Positions 7,158 through 12,692 of a stretch of 17,194 nt of DNA are shown piece after piece. Positions within the stretch are counted from its first letter, which is position 1. Each line of letters opens with the position of its first letter. The translations under genes and the position numbers were made by a program. Below the pieces are notes generated by a model. That model was not told the origin of the DNA, searched no databases, and worked only from the letters and a program-made list of their open reading frames with translations. Source of the stretch: JANOGU01 sp964499865 (GTDB taxonomy: Bacteria > Pseudomonadota > Alphaproteobacteria > Rhodobacterales > Rhodobacteraceae); the NCBI GenBank assembly GCA_964499865.1, contig CAZCPY010000067.1:1-17194 (forward strand). The letters run 5' to 3'.

Positions 7158-8063
7158 TCAGTTCGACGCTTCCTGCAGCTTGCGCGCCTCGACGATGCCC
7201 AGATAGGCGTCATGCGTCACCGGCACGAAGTCCTTGGCCTCGCCCGCGGCGACGTTGTAGGCGCAGGCCGGATCGGTTTCCCACAGGTCGGCGGTGACCT
7301 GGGTGACCTTGTCCTTGACATCCTGCGGCAGCGCGCGGCGCACCACCATCGGGCCTTCCGGGATCAGGTCCGACTTCCAGATCTGGACCAGTTCGTTCAT
7401 GTCCGCCAGGCCCGCATCGGCCGCGCGGCGCAGCGCGCCCGAGTTGTAGCCGTCTTCCCAGTTGCCCAGGCCGTCGGCCCAGGTCACGCCCGCCGCGAAG
7501 TCGCCCTTCATCACGCCGACGATCGTCTGTTCGTGCCCGCCCGAGAAGGACACCGCGCTGAAGTAGTCCTCCAGCGGCTTGCCGACCTCCTTCAGCAGCT
7601 GCGCGGCGGGGACGAGGTAGCCCGAGGTCGAGTTCGGGTCGGCGAAGGCAAAGGACTTGCCCGCCGCGGAGGCGATGTCGGTGATGCCCGAATCCGCCCG
7701 GGCAAAGCCGATCGAGTAGTAGCCGGTGGACCCGTCGGCGTTCTGCTTGGTCAGCTTCAGGTCGACCGCCTCGGGGTCGGTCAGGTAGATCTTGGCATAG
7801 GCCGAGGCCCCGAGCCAGGCATAGTCGATCGAGCCGCCGAGCAGGCCCTGGATCACGCCGTCATAGTCGGCCGGGGTGAACAGCTTGACCGGCACGCCGA
7901 GCGCGGTCTCGATGGCGACGCGGAAGCATTCCTGGTTGGCCATGCGGTCCTGGGCATTCTCGCCGCCCAGGATGCCGATGTTGAATTCGGTGATGCCCTG
8001 GGCCGTCACCGAAGTGGCGAAAAGGGCCGTCGAGGCGGCGAGGATCGCAAGGGTCTTGGTCAT
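7158..8063 (-). CDS. phnD: Phosphonate ABC transporter periplasmic binding protein
   Basis: The product is 301 residues with a clear Sec signal peptide: Lys at position 3, a hydrophobic core and a TSVTA-Q cleavage site after about Ala21. The mature protein has the PhnD/periplasmic-binding-protein-II layout, with FNIGILGGENAQDR near the start (27-40), LLGGSIDYAWLGASAYA (74-90) in the ligand cleft and the signature DPNSTSGYLVP (142-152). It binds phosphonates in the periplasm and delivers them to PhnE1/PhnE2. ATG 8063 has GGAG about 12 bases upstream. It follows phnC after 64 bases and is separated from phnE1 by a strong hairpin. Which phosphonates it prefers cannot be read from sequence. Confidence 0.95.
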   Translation of the reverse strand: MTKTLAILAASTALFATSVTAQGITEFNIGILGGENAQDRMANQECFRVAIETALGVPVKLFTPADYDGVIQGLLGGSIDYAWLGASAYAKIYLTDPEAVDLKLTKQNADGSTGYYSIGFARADSGITDIASAAGKSFAFADPNSTSGYLVPAAQLLKEVGKPLEDYFSAVSFSGGHEQTIVGVMKGDFAAGVTWADGLGNWEDGYNSGALRRAADAGLADMNELVQIWKSDLIPEGPMVVRRALPQDVKDKVTQVTADLWETDPACAYNVAAGEAKDFVPVTHDAYLGIVEARKLQEASN

Positions 8064-8091
8064 CGGTGGTTCGCTCCGTTGGTCAGGGAAG

Positions 8092-8107
8092 GGCCGCTCG
8101 CGCGGCC
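8092..8107 (-). other. Hairpin between phnC and phnD
   Basis: A perfect 6-bp inverted repeat, GGCCGC / GCGGCC around a 4-base loop, lies in the 64-bp gap between the phnC stop and the phnD start. There is no T-run, so it is not a convincing terminator. It may be an RNA processing or stability element that adjusts PhnD against PhnC, or a chance GC-rich stem. Confidence 0.35.
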
Positions 8108-8127
8108 GGTGGAAAGGGAAAAGGGGG

Positions 8128-8952
8128 TCAGACGCCGGCCTCGGCCATGCGGATGGCGCGTTCCTGCGGGGTTTCCAGACGCCGGATGTCGGTCGAGGTT
8201 GCGGCTTCGGAAAAGCTGCCGTCGGCGCCGTAGATGTCGCGCGCCACGCCGGTGGTCAGTTGCGCGGGCACGCCGTCGAAGACGACACGCCCGTCGCGCA
8301 TGCCGATCACCCGGTCGCAGTAGCGCCGCGCGGTGTCGAGCGTGTGGAGGTTGCAGACGACCATGCGCCCGTCCTCCTCGTGGATGCGGCGGAGCGCATC
8401 CATCACGATCTGGGCGTTCATCGGGTCGAGGCTGGCGATGGGTTCGTCGGCCAGGATGATGCGGGGGTCCTGCATCAGCGCCCGCGCGATGGCGACGCGC
8501 TGCTGCTGGCCGCCGGACAGCGCCTCGGCCCGTTTCTGCGCGTGCTCGGCCAGGCCCAGGCGGTCGAGGATGTCGATGGCGCGGCGGATGTCGGCGTCGG
8601 GATACAGGCTGAACATCGTGGCCAGCGTGCCGCGGCGGTTCAGCGTGCCGTGCAGGACGTTCGACACGACATCCATCCGCGGCACCAGGTTGAACTGCTG
8701 GAAGACCATCGCGCACTGCGCCTGCCAGGCGCGCATCGCCGCACCCTTGAGGTGCGTCACGTCGCGCCCGCCGAAGCGGACGGCGCCCGAGGTCGCCTCG
8801 GTCAGCAGGTTCAGCATCCGCAGCAGCGTGGACTTGCCCGCGCCGGACCGGCCGATGATGCCGATCATCATCGGGCGGTCCACCGTCAGGGTCACGCGGT
8901 CGACCGCGGTGCGCCCGGCGAAAACCTTGGTCAGCGCATCGAATTCCAGCAT
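8128..8952 (-). CDS. phnC: Phosphonate ABC transporter ATP-binding protein
   Basis: This 274-residue ABC ATPase has all the expected motifs: Walker A GRSGAGKST (34-42), Q-loop FQQFNL (84-89), signature LSGGQQQR (145-152), Walker B IILADEP (165-171) and the switch His in NLHTLD (201-206). It powers phosphonate import through PhnE1 and PhnE2. The ATG at 8952 follows a GGGGGTG about 9 bases upstream. It has a C-terminal extension (about 225-274, with STDIRRLETPQERAIRMAEA) beyond the core nucleotide-binding domain. It is the first gene of the leftward phnC-phnD-phnE1-phnE2-transferase unit and is preceded by a long gene-free region. Confidence 0.95.
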   Translation of the reverse strand: MLEFDALTKVFAGRTAVDRVTLTVDRPMMIGIIGRSGAGKSTLLRMLNLLTEATSGAVRFGGRDVTHLKGAAMRAWQAQCAMVFQQFNLVPRMDVVSNVLHGTLNRRGTLATMFSLYPDADIRRAIDILDRLGLAEHAQKRAEALSGGQQQRVAIARALMQDPRIILADEPIASLDPMNAQIVMDALRRIHEEDGRMVVCNLHTLDTARRYCDRVIGMRDGRVVFDGVPAQLTTGVARDIYGADGSFSEAATSTDIRRLETPQERAIRMAEAGV

Positions 8953-8981
8953 CGGCCCGTCACCCCCAAAGGTCGGTGCAG

Positions 8982-9010
8982 GGCGGCTTTAGTCCGCCGT
9001 CTGTGACGGC
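8982..9010 (-). promoter_or_regulatory. Two overlapping, mutually exclusive hairpins in the presumed phnC leader
   Basis: Read leftward, GCCGTC-aca-GACGGC (9010-8996) is followed at once by GGCGG-actaaag-CCGCC (8998-8982). The 3' arm of the first shares three bases with the 5' arm of the second, so only one can form fully. The second ends about 30 bases before the phnC ATG. The geometry resembles a leader switch, but no leader peptide or known riboswitch core was recognised, so the role is speculative. Confidence 0.4.
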
Positions 9011-9152
9011 GATGCTGCGGTTGTGCGAAGTTCTGATGACGGCCGCGGGGGTCGGAGTGCTGCGCGCCGCGCGGCGAGTCGCAGGGCGCTGAACGCAGGA
9101 ATGCGTGAAAAGCGTGCGGGGTCCCTTCCTTTGGTCGGCGCAGGACGCAAAG

Positions 9153-9199
9153 GATGTACGATTGTCGCAAGTGCACCGTCAGAAAGTGTTCACCGTCAG
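9153..9199 (-). promoter_or_regulatory. Tandem CACCGTCAG repeats with weak phnC promoter-like boxes
   Basis: AAGTG-CACCGTCAG (ending 9182) is followed by AAGTG-tt-CACCGTCAG (ending 9199), two 9-base copies with a 17-bp period. On the minus strand the first copy supplies CTGACG (4/6 to a -35), 18 bp before TACATC, a weak -10. Tandem sites at a -35 are typical of activator-dependent promoters. The 17-bp period and the sequence do not fit the usual 11-bp PhoB repeat. phnC would then have a leader of about 190 bases. Confidence 0.3.
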
Positions 9200-9350
9200 C
9201 GGGTTTCCGGCCAGGCGCGCAGGTGGGCGATTTCCGTCTGCTGTGCGGCGATGACGCCTTCGGGCGGCGCGTTCGGGTCAGGGCCGCCCTCATGGACGAG
9301 GAAAAGTCGGCGCAGGACGGAATCTGCTGACGGTGCCGCGCCTCGGCGCC

Positions 9351-9440
9351 CATCCGGGCAAGTCACACCACGGTAAGCCCGTTCCGCAGGCATCTGCCTT
9401 CCATCCGGGCAGACGTGCCACAACGCCGCGGCATCCGGGT
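9351..9440. repeat. Three CATCCGGG direct repeats upstream of the amidotransferase
   Basis: CATCCGGGCA occurs at 9351-9360 and 9402-9411, and CATCCGGGT at 9432-9440, all in the same orientation. The last copy ends 10 bp before the -35-like box at 9451. They have no long common flank, so they look like protein-binding sites rather than a duplicated segment. No known regulator is recognised. Confidence 0.4.
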
Positions 9441-9450
9441 CACGGGGGGC

Positions 9451-9479
9451 TTGGCCGCGGCGGTTCGGCCCCGTATCCT
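9451..9479 (+). promoter_or_regulatory. Candidate housekeeping promoter of the amidotransferase gene
   Basis: TTGGCC (9451-9456) and TATCCT (9474-9479) are separated by exactly 17 bp, each a 4/6 match to the -35 and -10 consensus. The start of transcription would fall near 9486, about 30 bases before the ATG at 9517. The same TATCCT form is used in the candidate bhcA promoter. The call rests on sequence match alone. Confidence 0.45.
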
Positions 9480-9516
9480 TTCGCGCAACCGTCACACAAG
9501 GCCCAGACCGCCCAAG

Positions 9517-10302
9517 ATGTCGTCCCAGTCTCGCCGCCGCCCGGTCGTGGGCATCATCGGCAATTCGTATCTGCTGAACGGCGACTACCCTGCCCACGCC
9601 GGGGGCACGATGAATTCCTGCGCCGTGGCGCGGGTGGCCGGTGCCTTGCCGCTGATCGTGCCGGCCGATCCGGGGCTGGTGTCGGTCTGCGAGCTGCTCG
9701 ACCTCTGCGACGGCTTCCTGCTGACCGGCGGGCGGCCGAACGTGCACCCGTCGGAGTATGGCGAGGACGAGACGCCCGCGCATGGCGCCTTCGACCGCGG
9801 CCGGGACGCGGTGACGCTGCCGCTGATCCGGGCCTGCGTGGAACGCGGCCAGCCGTTCCTGGGCATCTGCCGCGGGTTCCAGGAGGTCAACGTGGCGCTG
9901 GGCGGCACGCTGCACCCCGAGATTCGCGAGCTGCCCGGCCGGATGAACCACCGCATGCCCCCCGATGGCGCGCTGGAGGACAAGTTCGCCCTGCGCCATC
10001 CGGTGCGGTTCCAGAAGGGCGGCGTCTTCCACCGCCTGATGGGGGCCGAAGAGGTGATGACCAACACGCTGCACGGCCAGGGCATCGCTCGGCCCGGGCC
10101 CCGCATCGCGGTGGACGGCTGGGCGCCGGACGGCACGGCCGAGGCGATCTATGTGCAGGGGGCGGCGGGCTTCACGCTGTCGGTGCAGTGGCACCCGGAA
10201 TGGAACGCGACCGATGATCCCGTCTCGCGCCCCCTGTTCGAGGCCTTCGGCGCCGCCTGCGCCGCCTGGGCCGACCGCGGCGCGCTGCGGCGCACCGCCT
10301 GA
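9517..10302 (+). CDS. Class I glutamine amidotransferase, peptidase C26 (PuuD-like) family
   Basis: The 261-residue protein belongs to the gamma-glutamyl-gamma-aminobutyrate hydrolase-like family. It shows the N-terminal strand PVVGIIGNSY (9-18), the oxyanion segment DGFLLTGGRPNVHPSEYGED (65-84), the nucleophile elbow LGICRGFQEVN (Cys118), and the His226/Glu228 pair in VQWHPEW (223-229). All three catalytic residues are present. Such enzymes free a gamma-glutamyl group, as PuuD does in putrescine breakdown, but no polyamine genes are near, so the substrate is open. ATG 9517 is chosen; upstream codons in the same frame lack family sequence and cross the promoter. It is divergent from phnC and ends 7 bp from the convergent kinase gene. 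It may be a stand-alone gene unrelated to its neighbours. Confidence 0.85.
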   Translation: MSSQSRRRPVVGIIGNSYLLNGDYPAHAGGTMNSCAVARVAGALPLIVPADPGLVSVCELLDLCDGFLLTGGRPNVHPSEYGEDETPAHGAFDRGRDAVTLPLIRACVERGQPFLGICRGFQEVNVALGGTLHPEIRELPGRMNHRMPPDGALEDKFALRHPVRFQKGGVFHRLMGAEEVMTNTLHGQGIARPGPRIAVDGWAPDGTAEAIYVQGAAGFTLSVQWHPEWNATDDPVSRPLFEAFGAACAAWADRGALRRTA

Positions 10303-10309
10303 CCGCGCC

Positions 10310-11254
10310 TCAGACCTGCATGACGGTCGCCTGCGGCAGCAGGCAGTCCACGTCTTCCTGACGGCAGAGATGGGTCGCGTCGGTCATCACCGCCGCCGCT
10401 GCGGCGGCGGAACCCTGGGCCAGCGCCTGGTCGGGCCACTGCCCGCGCGCCAGCGCCAGGGTGAAGGCCGCGACAAAGCTGTCGCCGGCGCCGACCGTGC
10501 TGCGGACCTTCACCTTGGGTGCTGCGGCAAAGATGCGGCGGCCGGCGTCGGCCAGCACGTTGCCGTCCGCGCCCCTTGCCACGACGACCATCCTGGCCAC
10601 GCCCTTCTGCACCAGGCTTTGCGCGAAATCGGCCGTGTCGCTGCGGCTTTCCAGCGGCTTGCCCGCCAGCGCCTCGCCTTCCTCGCTGTCCATCCGCAGG
10701 ACCTCCAGCCCCGGGATCGGATGGCGCACGGCTTCCGCCAGCGCCTGGCCCGAGGTGTCGAGGATGGGGCGCGAGCCGGGCATGGACCCTGCAAGCTGCG
10801 CCGGAAAGTCGACCGGCACGCCGGGCGGCTGGCTGCCCGAGATGACCGAGAACCCCCCCGGCCGCGCCGTGGCCCGCAACAGGGTGAAGACGCGCGCCCG
10901 TTCCGTCTCGGTCCAGACCGGGCCGGGCAGCATGAAGCGGAACTGCTTGCCGCTGGCCTGTTCGGTCACGGTCAGCGACTGCCGCGTCTCGCCGGGGCCC
11001 AAGATCGACAGGAAGGTGACCCCGTCGGCCCGGATCAGTCCGGCCAGCCGGTCGCCGGTCAGCCCGCCCAGCGCCACCAGCGCCAGGCTGTCGCCGCCCA
11101 GCGCGCGGATCGCGCGGCTGACGTTCAGCCCGCCGCCGCCGGGGTCGAGCATCGGGTCGGTGCAGCGCAGCTTTTGCCCCGGCACGAATTCCGCGACCTC
11201 GGTCGCCATGTCGAGCGCGGGGTTCAGCGTCAGGGTCAGGATCGGCAGCTGCAT
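10310..11254 (-). CDS. PfkB-family phosphofructokinase (6-phosphofructokinase II / 1-phosphofructokinase type)
   Basis: This 314-residue sugar-phosphate kinase resembles E. coli PfkB along its length: LTLTLNPALDMATEV (6-20), KLRCTDPMLDPGGGGLNVSR (28-47), TRQSLTV (90-96), VISGSQPPGV (137-146), DTSGQAL (166-172) and the ATP-site signature RSTVGAGDSFVAAF (251-264) with the catalytic base Asp258. The usual KPNxxE segment reads RMDSEE (187-192), so the NxxE Asn is Asp here. It should phosphorylate fructose 6-phosphate or fructose 1-phosphate; sequence alone does not decide which. ATG 11254 (MQLPILT) is chosen over a 20-codon extension. It lies 98 bases after hemP on the same strand, and may or may not be co-transcribed with it. 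Confidence 0.85.
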   Translation of the reverse strand: MQLPILTLTLNPALDMATEVAEFVPGQKLRCTDPMLDPGGGGLNVSRAIRALGGDSLALVALGGLTGDRLAGLIRADGVTFLSILGPGETRQSLTVTEQASGKQFRFMLPGPVWTETERARVFTLLRATARPGGFSVISGSQPPGVPVDFPAQLAGSMPGSRPILDTSGQALAEAVRHPIPGLEVLRMDSEEGEALAGKPLESRSDTADFAQSLVQKGVARMVVVARGADGNVLADAGRRIFAAAPKVKVRSTVGAGDSFVAAFTLALARGQWPDQALAQGSAAAAAAVMTDATHLCRQEDVDCLLPQATVMQV

Positions 11255-11352
11255 CTTGGGCGGTCCGGGCTGGAAGACGGCCGCAGGCTTACGCCAAACC
11301 GCGGGAAGGCCCAAGGGGCTTTGTCAGCGCCGACAGCCCTGCACCAGCCCGG

Positions 11353-11520
11353 TCATTTGGTCAGGATCAGCTTTCCCGCCCGGGTGATGCGCAGGGTGTA
11401 GACCTGCCCGTCAAGGATCAGCCGCGCGACGCCCGCGTTTGCGGTCAGGGCGCGGGCGTCATGGACGGGCGCGGCATCGGCGGGCAGCGTCAGCGCGGCG
11501 GGATCGGGGCGCGCGTTCAT
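11353..11520 (-). CDS. hemP: Hemin uptake protein HemP
   Basis: The 55-residue protein ends with LDGQVYTLRITRAGKLILTK, the hallmark of the HemP family, preceded by the conserved APVHDARAL (17-25). HemP is a small cytoplasmic protein found with haem-uptake genes and needed for their expression in some bacteria. No haem receptor or hmu transporter gene is in this window, so hemP is separated from its usual partners here. The ATG at 11520 overlaps the stop of the 33-codon ORF as ATGA, which points to coupled translation. The frame is open upstream for many codons, but only this part matches the family. No Irr or RirA iron box was found upstream. Confidence 0.88.
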   Translation of the reverse strand: MNARPDPAALTLPADAAPVHDARALTANAGVARLILDGQVYTLRITRAGKLILTK

Positions 11521-11618
11521 CGGGCATCCTCCAGCCGGTCGAGCCAGGCCTCGAACGCATGGGCGGGCCAAAGCCCCGCCATCGCGCGGAACAGAAGGTC
11601 GTGCAGGTCGCTTGCCAT
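11517..11618 (-). CDS. Small ORF (33 aa) overlapping the hemP start
   Basis: An ATG at 11618 opens a 33-codon frame whose stop overlaps the hemP ATG (ATGA). It translates as MASDLHDLLFRAMAGLWPAH, then AFEAWLDRLEDAR. The pattern looks like one amphipathic helix with Trp and Leu on one face and an acidic/basic end; there is no signal peptide or membrane segment. Codons mostly end in G or C like true genes nearby. I do not recognise a family. Because it is directly coupled to hemP it may be a translational leader for hemP or a partner microprotein. It could still be a chance frame. Confidence 0.5.
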   Translation of the reverse strand: MASDLHDLLFRAMAGLWPAHAFEAWLDRLEDAR

Positions 11619-11687
11619 GGCGGCGGTCCCCGGGTGCGGTGTTGGCGGCTGGCCGAGGACGGCTGGCTGGTGACCCTGTATGGCCCG

Positions 11688-11714
11688 AATCGGGGGGGCC
11701 TGTAAATCCCGATT
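11688..11714 (-). terminator. Inverted repeat just after bhcR, possible weak terminator
   Basis: AATCGGG (11688-11694) and CCCGATT (11708-11714) form a perfect 7-bp stem with a 13-base loop, three bases after the bhcR stop. There is no T-run on the transcribed strand, so termination would be weak. Inside the loop, TTTACA (11706-11701) could be a -35 for the hemP unit with CATACA 18 bp downstream (11682-11677); this too is weak. Confidence 0.3.
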
Positions 11715-11717
11715 GTT

Positions 11718-12542
11718 TCACTCGGAAACCGGTGGAGCCCCCCCGGTCGCCTCGGTCACCCGGTCGGCGGCGGCACGGACGGCGGCGCCGAAATGCGTGG
11801 CCTGCGACAGCGACAGCCGGAATGCGGGGCCCGAGACGGACAGGCCCGCCACCGCCTCGCCATGCGCGTTGAAGATCGGGGCCGCGACGCAGCGCATGCC
11901 TTCGGCGCGTTCCTGGTCGTCGATGGCGAAGCCGCGTTCCCGCGTGCGGGACAGGTCGCGCAGCAGAAGGCTTTCGGTCGTGATCGACAGCGTGGTGAAG
12001 CGCGGCAGGCCCTGGCGTGCGACGATCCCCCTGACGCGCGCCTGCGGATACCAGGCCAGCAGCGCCTTGCCGATGCCGCTGACATGCATCGGCCCCTTGG
12101 TGCCGGGCGGAAAGAAGGCGCGGATCGCCTCGGTCGTTTCCACCTGGCTGAGGAACAGAACCTCGTCGCGCACCTCCATCCCGAGGTTCGCCGTCTCGCC
12201 CGTCCGGCGCATCAGGTCGTCCATCGGGCCGCGGGCGCGCTCGACCACCTTGGTGCGGCGCAGGAAGGCCGACCCCGTGCGGAAGGCGCCCGCGCCGATG
12301 TGCCAGACCTGGCCCGGCTCCTCCAGCTCCACCATCCCGTGCCCCTGCAGCGTGATCAGCGCGCGGTAGACGGTCGCCACCGCCTCGCCGCTTTCCGCCG
12401 CCAGCGCCGACAGGGTCAGGCCGTTCGACCCGGCGAGGACCGACAGAAGCGCAAGGCCCCGGTCCAGCGCCTGCACGGTGTTCTGGTCGGTCCTGTCCTG
12501 GAAGGCGCGGGGGCGGCCGCGGGCGGGTTTTGTCGGGGGCAC
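11718..12542 (-). CDS. bhcR: IclR-family regulator of the beta-hydroxyaspartate cycle
   Basis: The chosen frame encodes 274 residues. An N-terminal IclR winged helix (about 20-80) contains QNTVQALDRGLALLSVLAG and LAAESGEAVATVYRALITL; the C-terminal effector domain (about 95-260) includes LFLSQVETTEAIRAFFPPGT, HVSGIGKALLAW and GMRCVAAPIFNAHGEAVAGL. Its place divergent from bhcABCD identifies it as BhcR, the regulator reported in Paracoccus denitrificans to respond to glyoxylate. GTG 12542 is preferred to ATG 12593: most of the first ten intervening codons end in A or T, unlike the gene, and the ATG lies in a -10-like box. AGGA stands 9 bases before the GTG. Whether it activates or represses here cannot be read from sequence. 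Confidence 0.88.
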   Translation of the reverse strand: MPPTKPARGRPRAFQDRTDQNTVQALDRGLALLSVLAGSNGLTLSALAAESGEAVATVYRALITLQGHGMVELEEPGQVWHIGAGAFRTGSAFLRRTKVVERARGPMDDLMRRTGETANLGMEVRDEVLFLSQVETTEAIRAFFPPGTKGPMHVSGIGKALLAWYPQARVRGIVARQGLPRFTTLSITTESLLLRDLSRTRERGFAIDDQERAEGMRCVAAPIFNAHGEAVAGLSVSGPAFRLSLSQATHFGAAVRAAADRVTEATGGAPPVSE

Positions 12543-12591
12543 GGGCTGGGTGTCCTGCGGTGAAAAACAGTCAAGTACGTGTGCTGGCGTC

Positions 12592-12620
12592 ATAATGGCA
12601 TTCCCCGCCACAGATGAAAA
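12592..12620 (-). promoter_or_regulatory. Candidate bhcR promoter
   Basis: On the minus strand TTTTCA (12620-12615) and CATTAT (12597-12592) are separated by 17 bp; each is a 4/6 match to the -35 and -10 consensus. Transcription would start near 12585, giving a leader of about 43 bases to the GTG start. The region is locally AT-rich compared with the genes on both sides. Confidence 0.45.
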
Positions 12621-12624
12621 ACCA

Positions 12625-12632
12625 TTTCGAAA
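12625..12632. promoter_or_regulatory. Candidate BhcR operator core between the divergent promoters
   Basis: TTTCGAAA is a perfect 8-bp dyad whose centre lies about 8 bp from the outer edge of both -35 boxes (12615-12620 and 12636-12641). IclR-family sites are often AT-rich dyads of this general kind. A regulator bound here could act on both promoters at once. That it is the BhcR site is inference; the true footprint is probably longer. Confidence 0.4.
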
Positions 12633-12635
12633 AAA

Positions 12636-12664
12636 TTGTGAAACGGCGCATGGCCGCCTATCCT
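12636..12664 (+). promoter_or_regulatory. Candidate bhcABCD promoter
   Basis: TTGTGA (12636-12641) and TATCCT (12659-12664) are separated by exactly 17 bp, each a 4/6 match to consensus. Transcription would start near 12671, about 20 bases before the bhcA ATG at 12693, with AGAAAGG as the ribosome site nine bases before the start codon. Confidence 0.5.
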
Positions 12665-12692
12665 GACCGCGACTCAAGAAAGGCCAAGCGCC

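Larger units (their letters stand above)
8953..9516. other. 564-bp gene-free control region between phnC and the amidotransferase
   Basis: No open frame here looks like a complete protein. The region holds two overlapping hairpins beside phnC (8982-9010), a 12-bp palindrome (9065-9076) and the dyad ACGCA-ggaa-TGCGT (9093-9106). It also has an exact 14-bp repeat GTCGGCGCAGGACG (9134-9147 and 9306-9319), three copies of CACCGTCAG, two on the plus strand (9174-9182, 9191-9199) and one inverted (9327-9335), and three CATCCGGG repeats (9351-9440). A promoter for the amidotransferase is plausible. A short minus-strand frame at about 9196-9300 resembles a transposase N-terminus only vaguely. Confidence 0.7.

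Noticed and set aside
9153..9199. Classical PhoB box before phnC
   Set aside because: The repeats are 17 bp apart rather than 11 and differ from CTGTCAT at several positions.
9196..10194. A 332-codon minus-strand frame over the amidotransferase
   Set aside because: It is antisense to a gene with intact catalytic residues; only the short tail past 9350 was considered separately.
11439..11705. Plus-strand 88-codon frame ending LAEDGWLVTLYGPNRGGL
   Set aside because: It looks protein-like at its end, but most of it is antisense to hemP and the coupled small ORF, with no recognisable family or convincing ribosome site.
11619..11717. Irr (ICE) or RirA iron box upstream of the hemP unit
   Set aside because: No TTTAGAA-type dyad or other recognised iron motif was found in this 99-bp gap.
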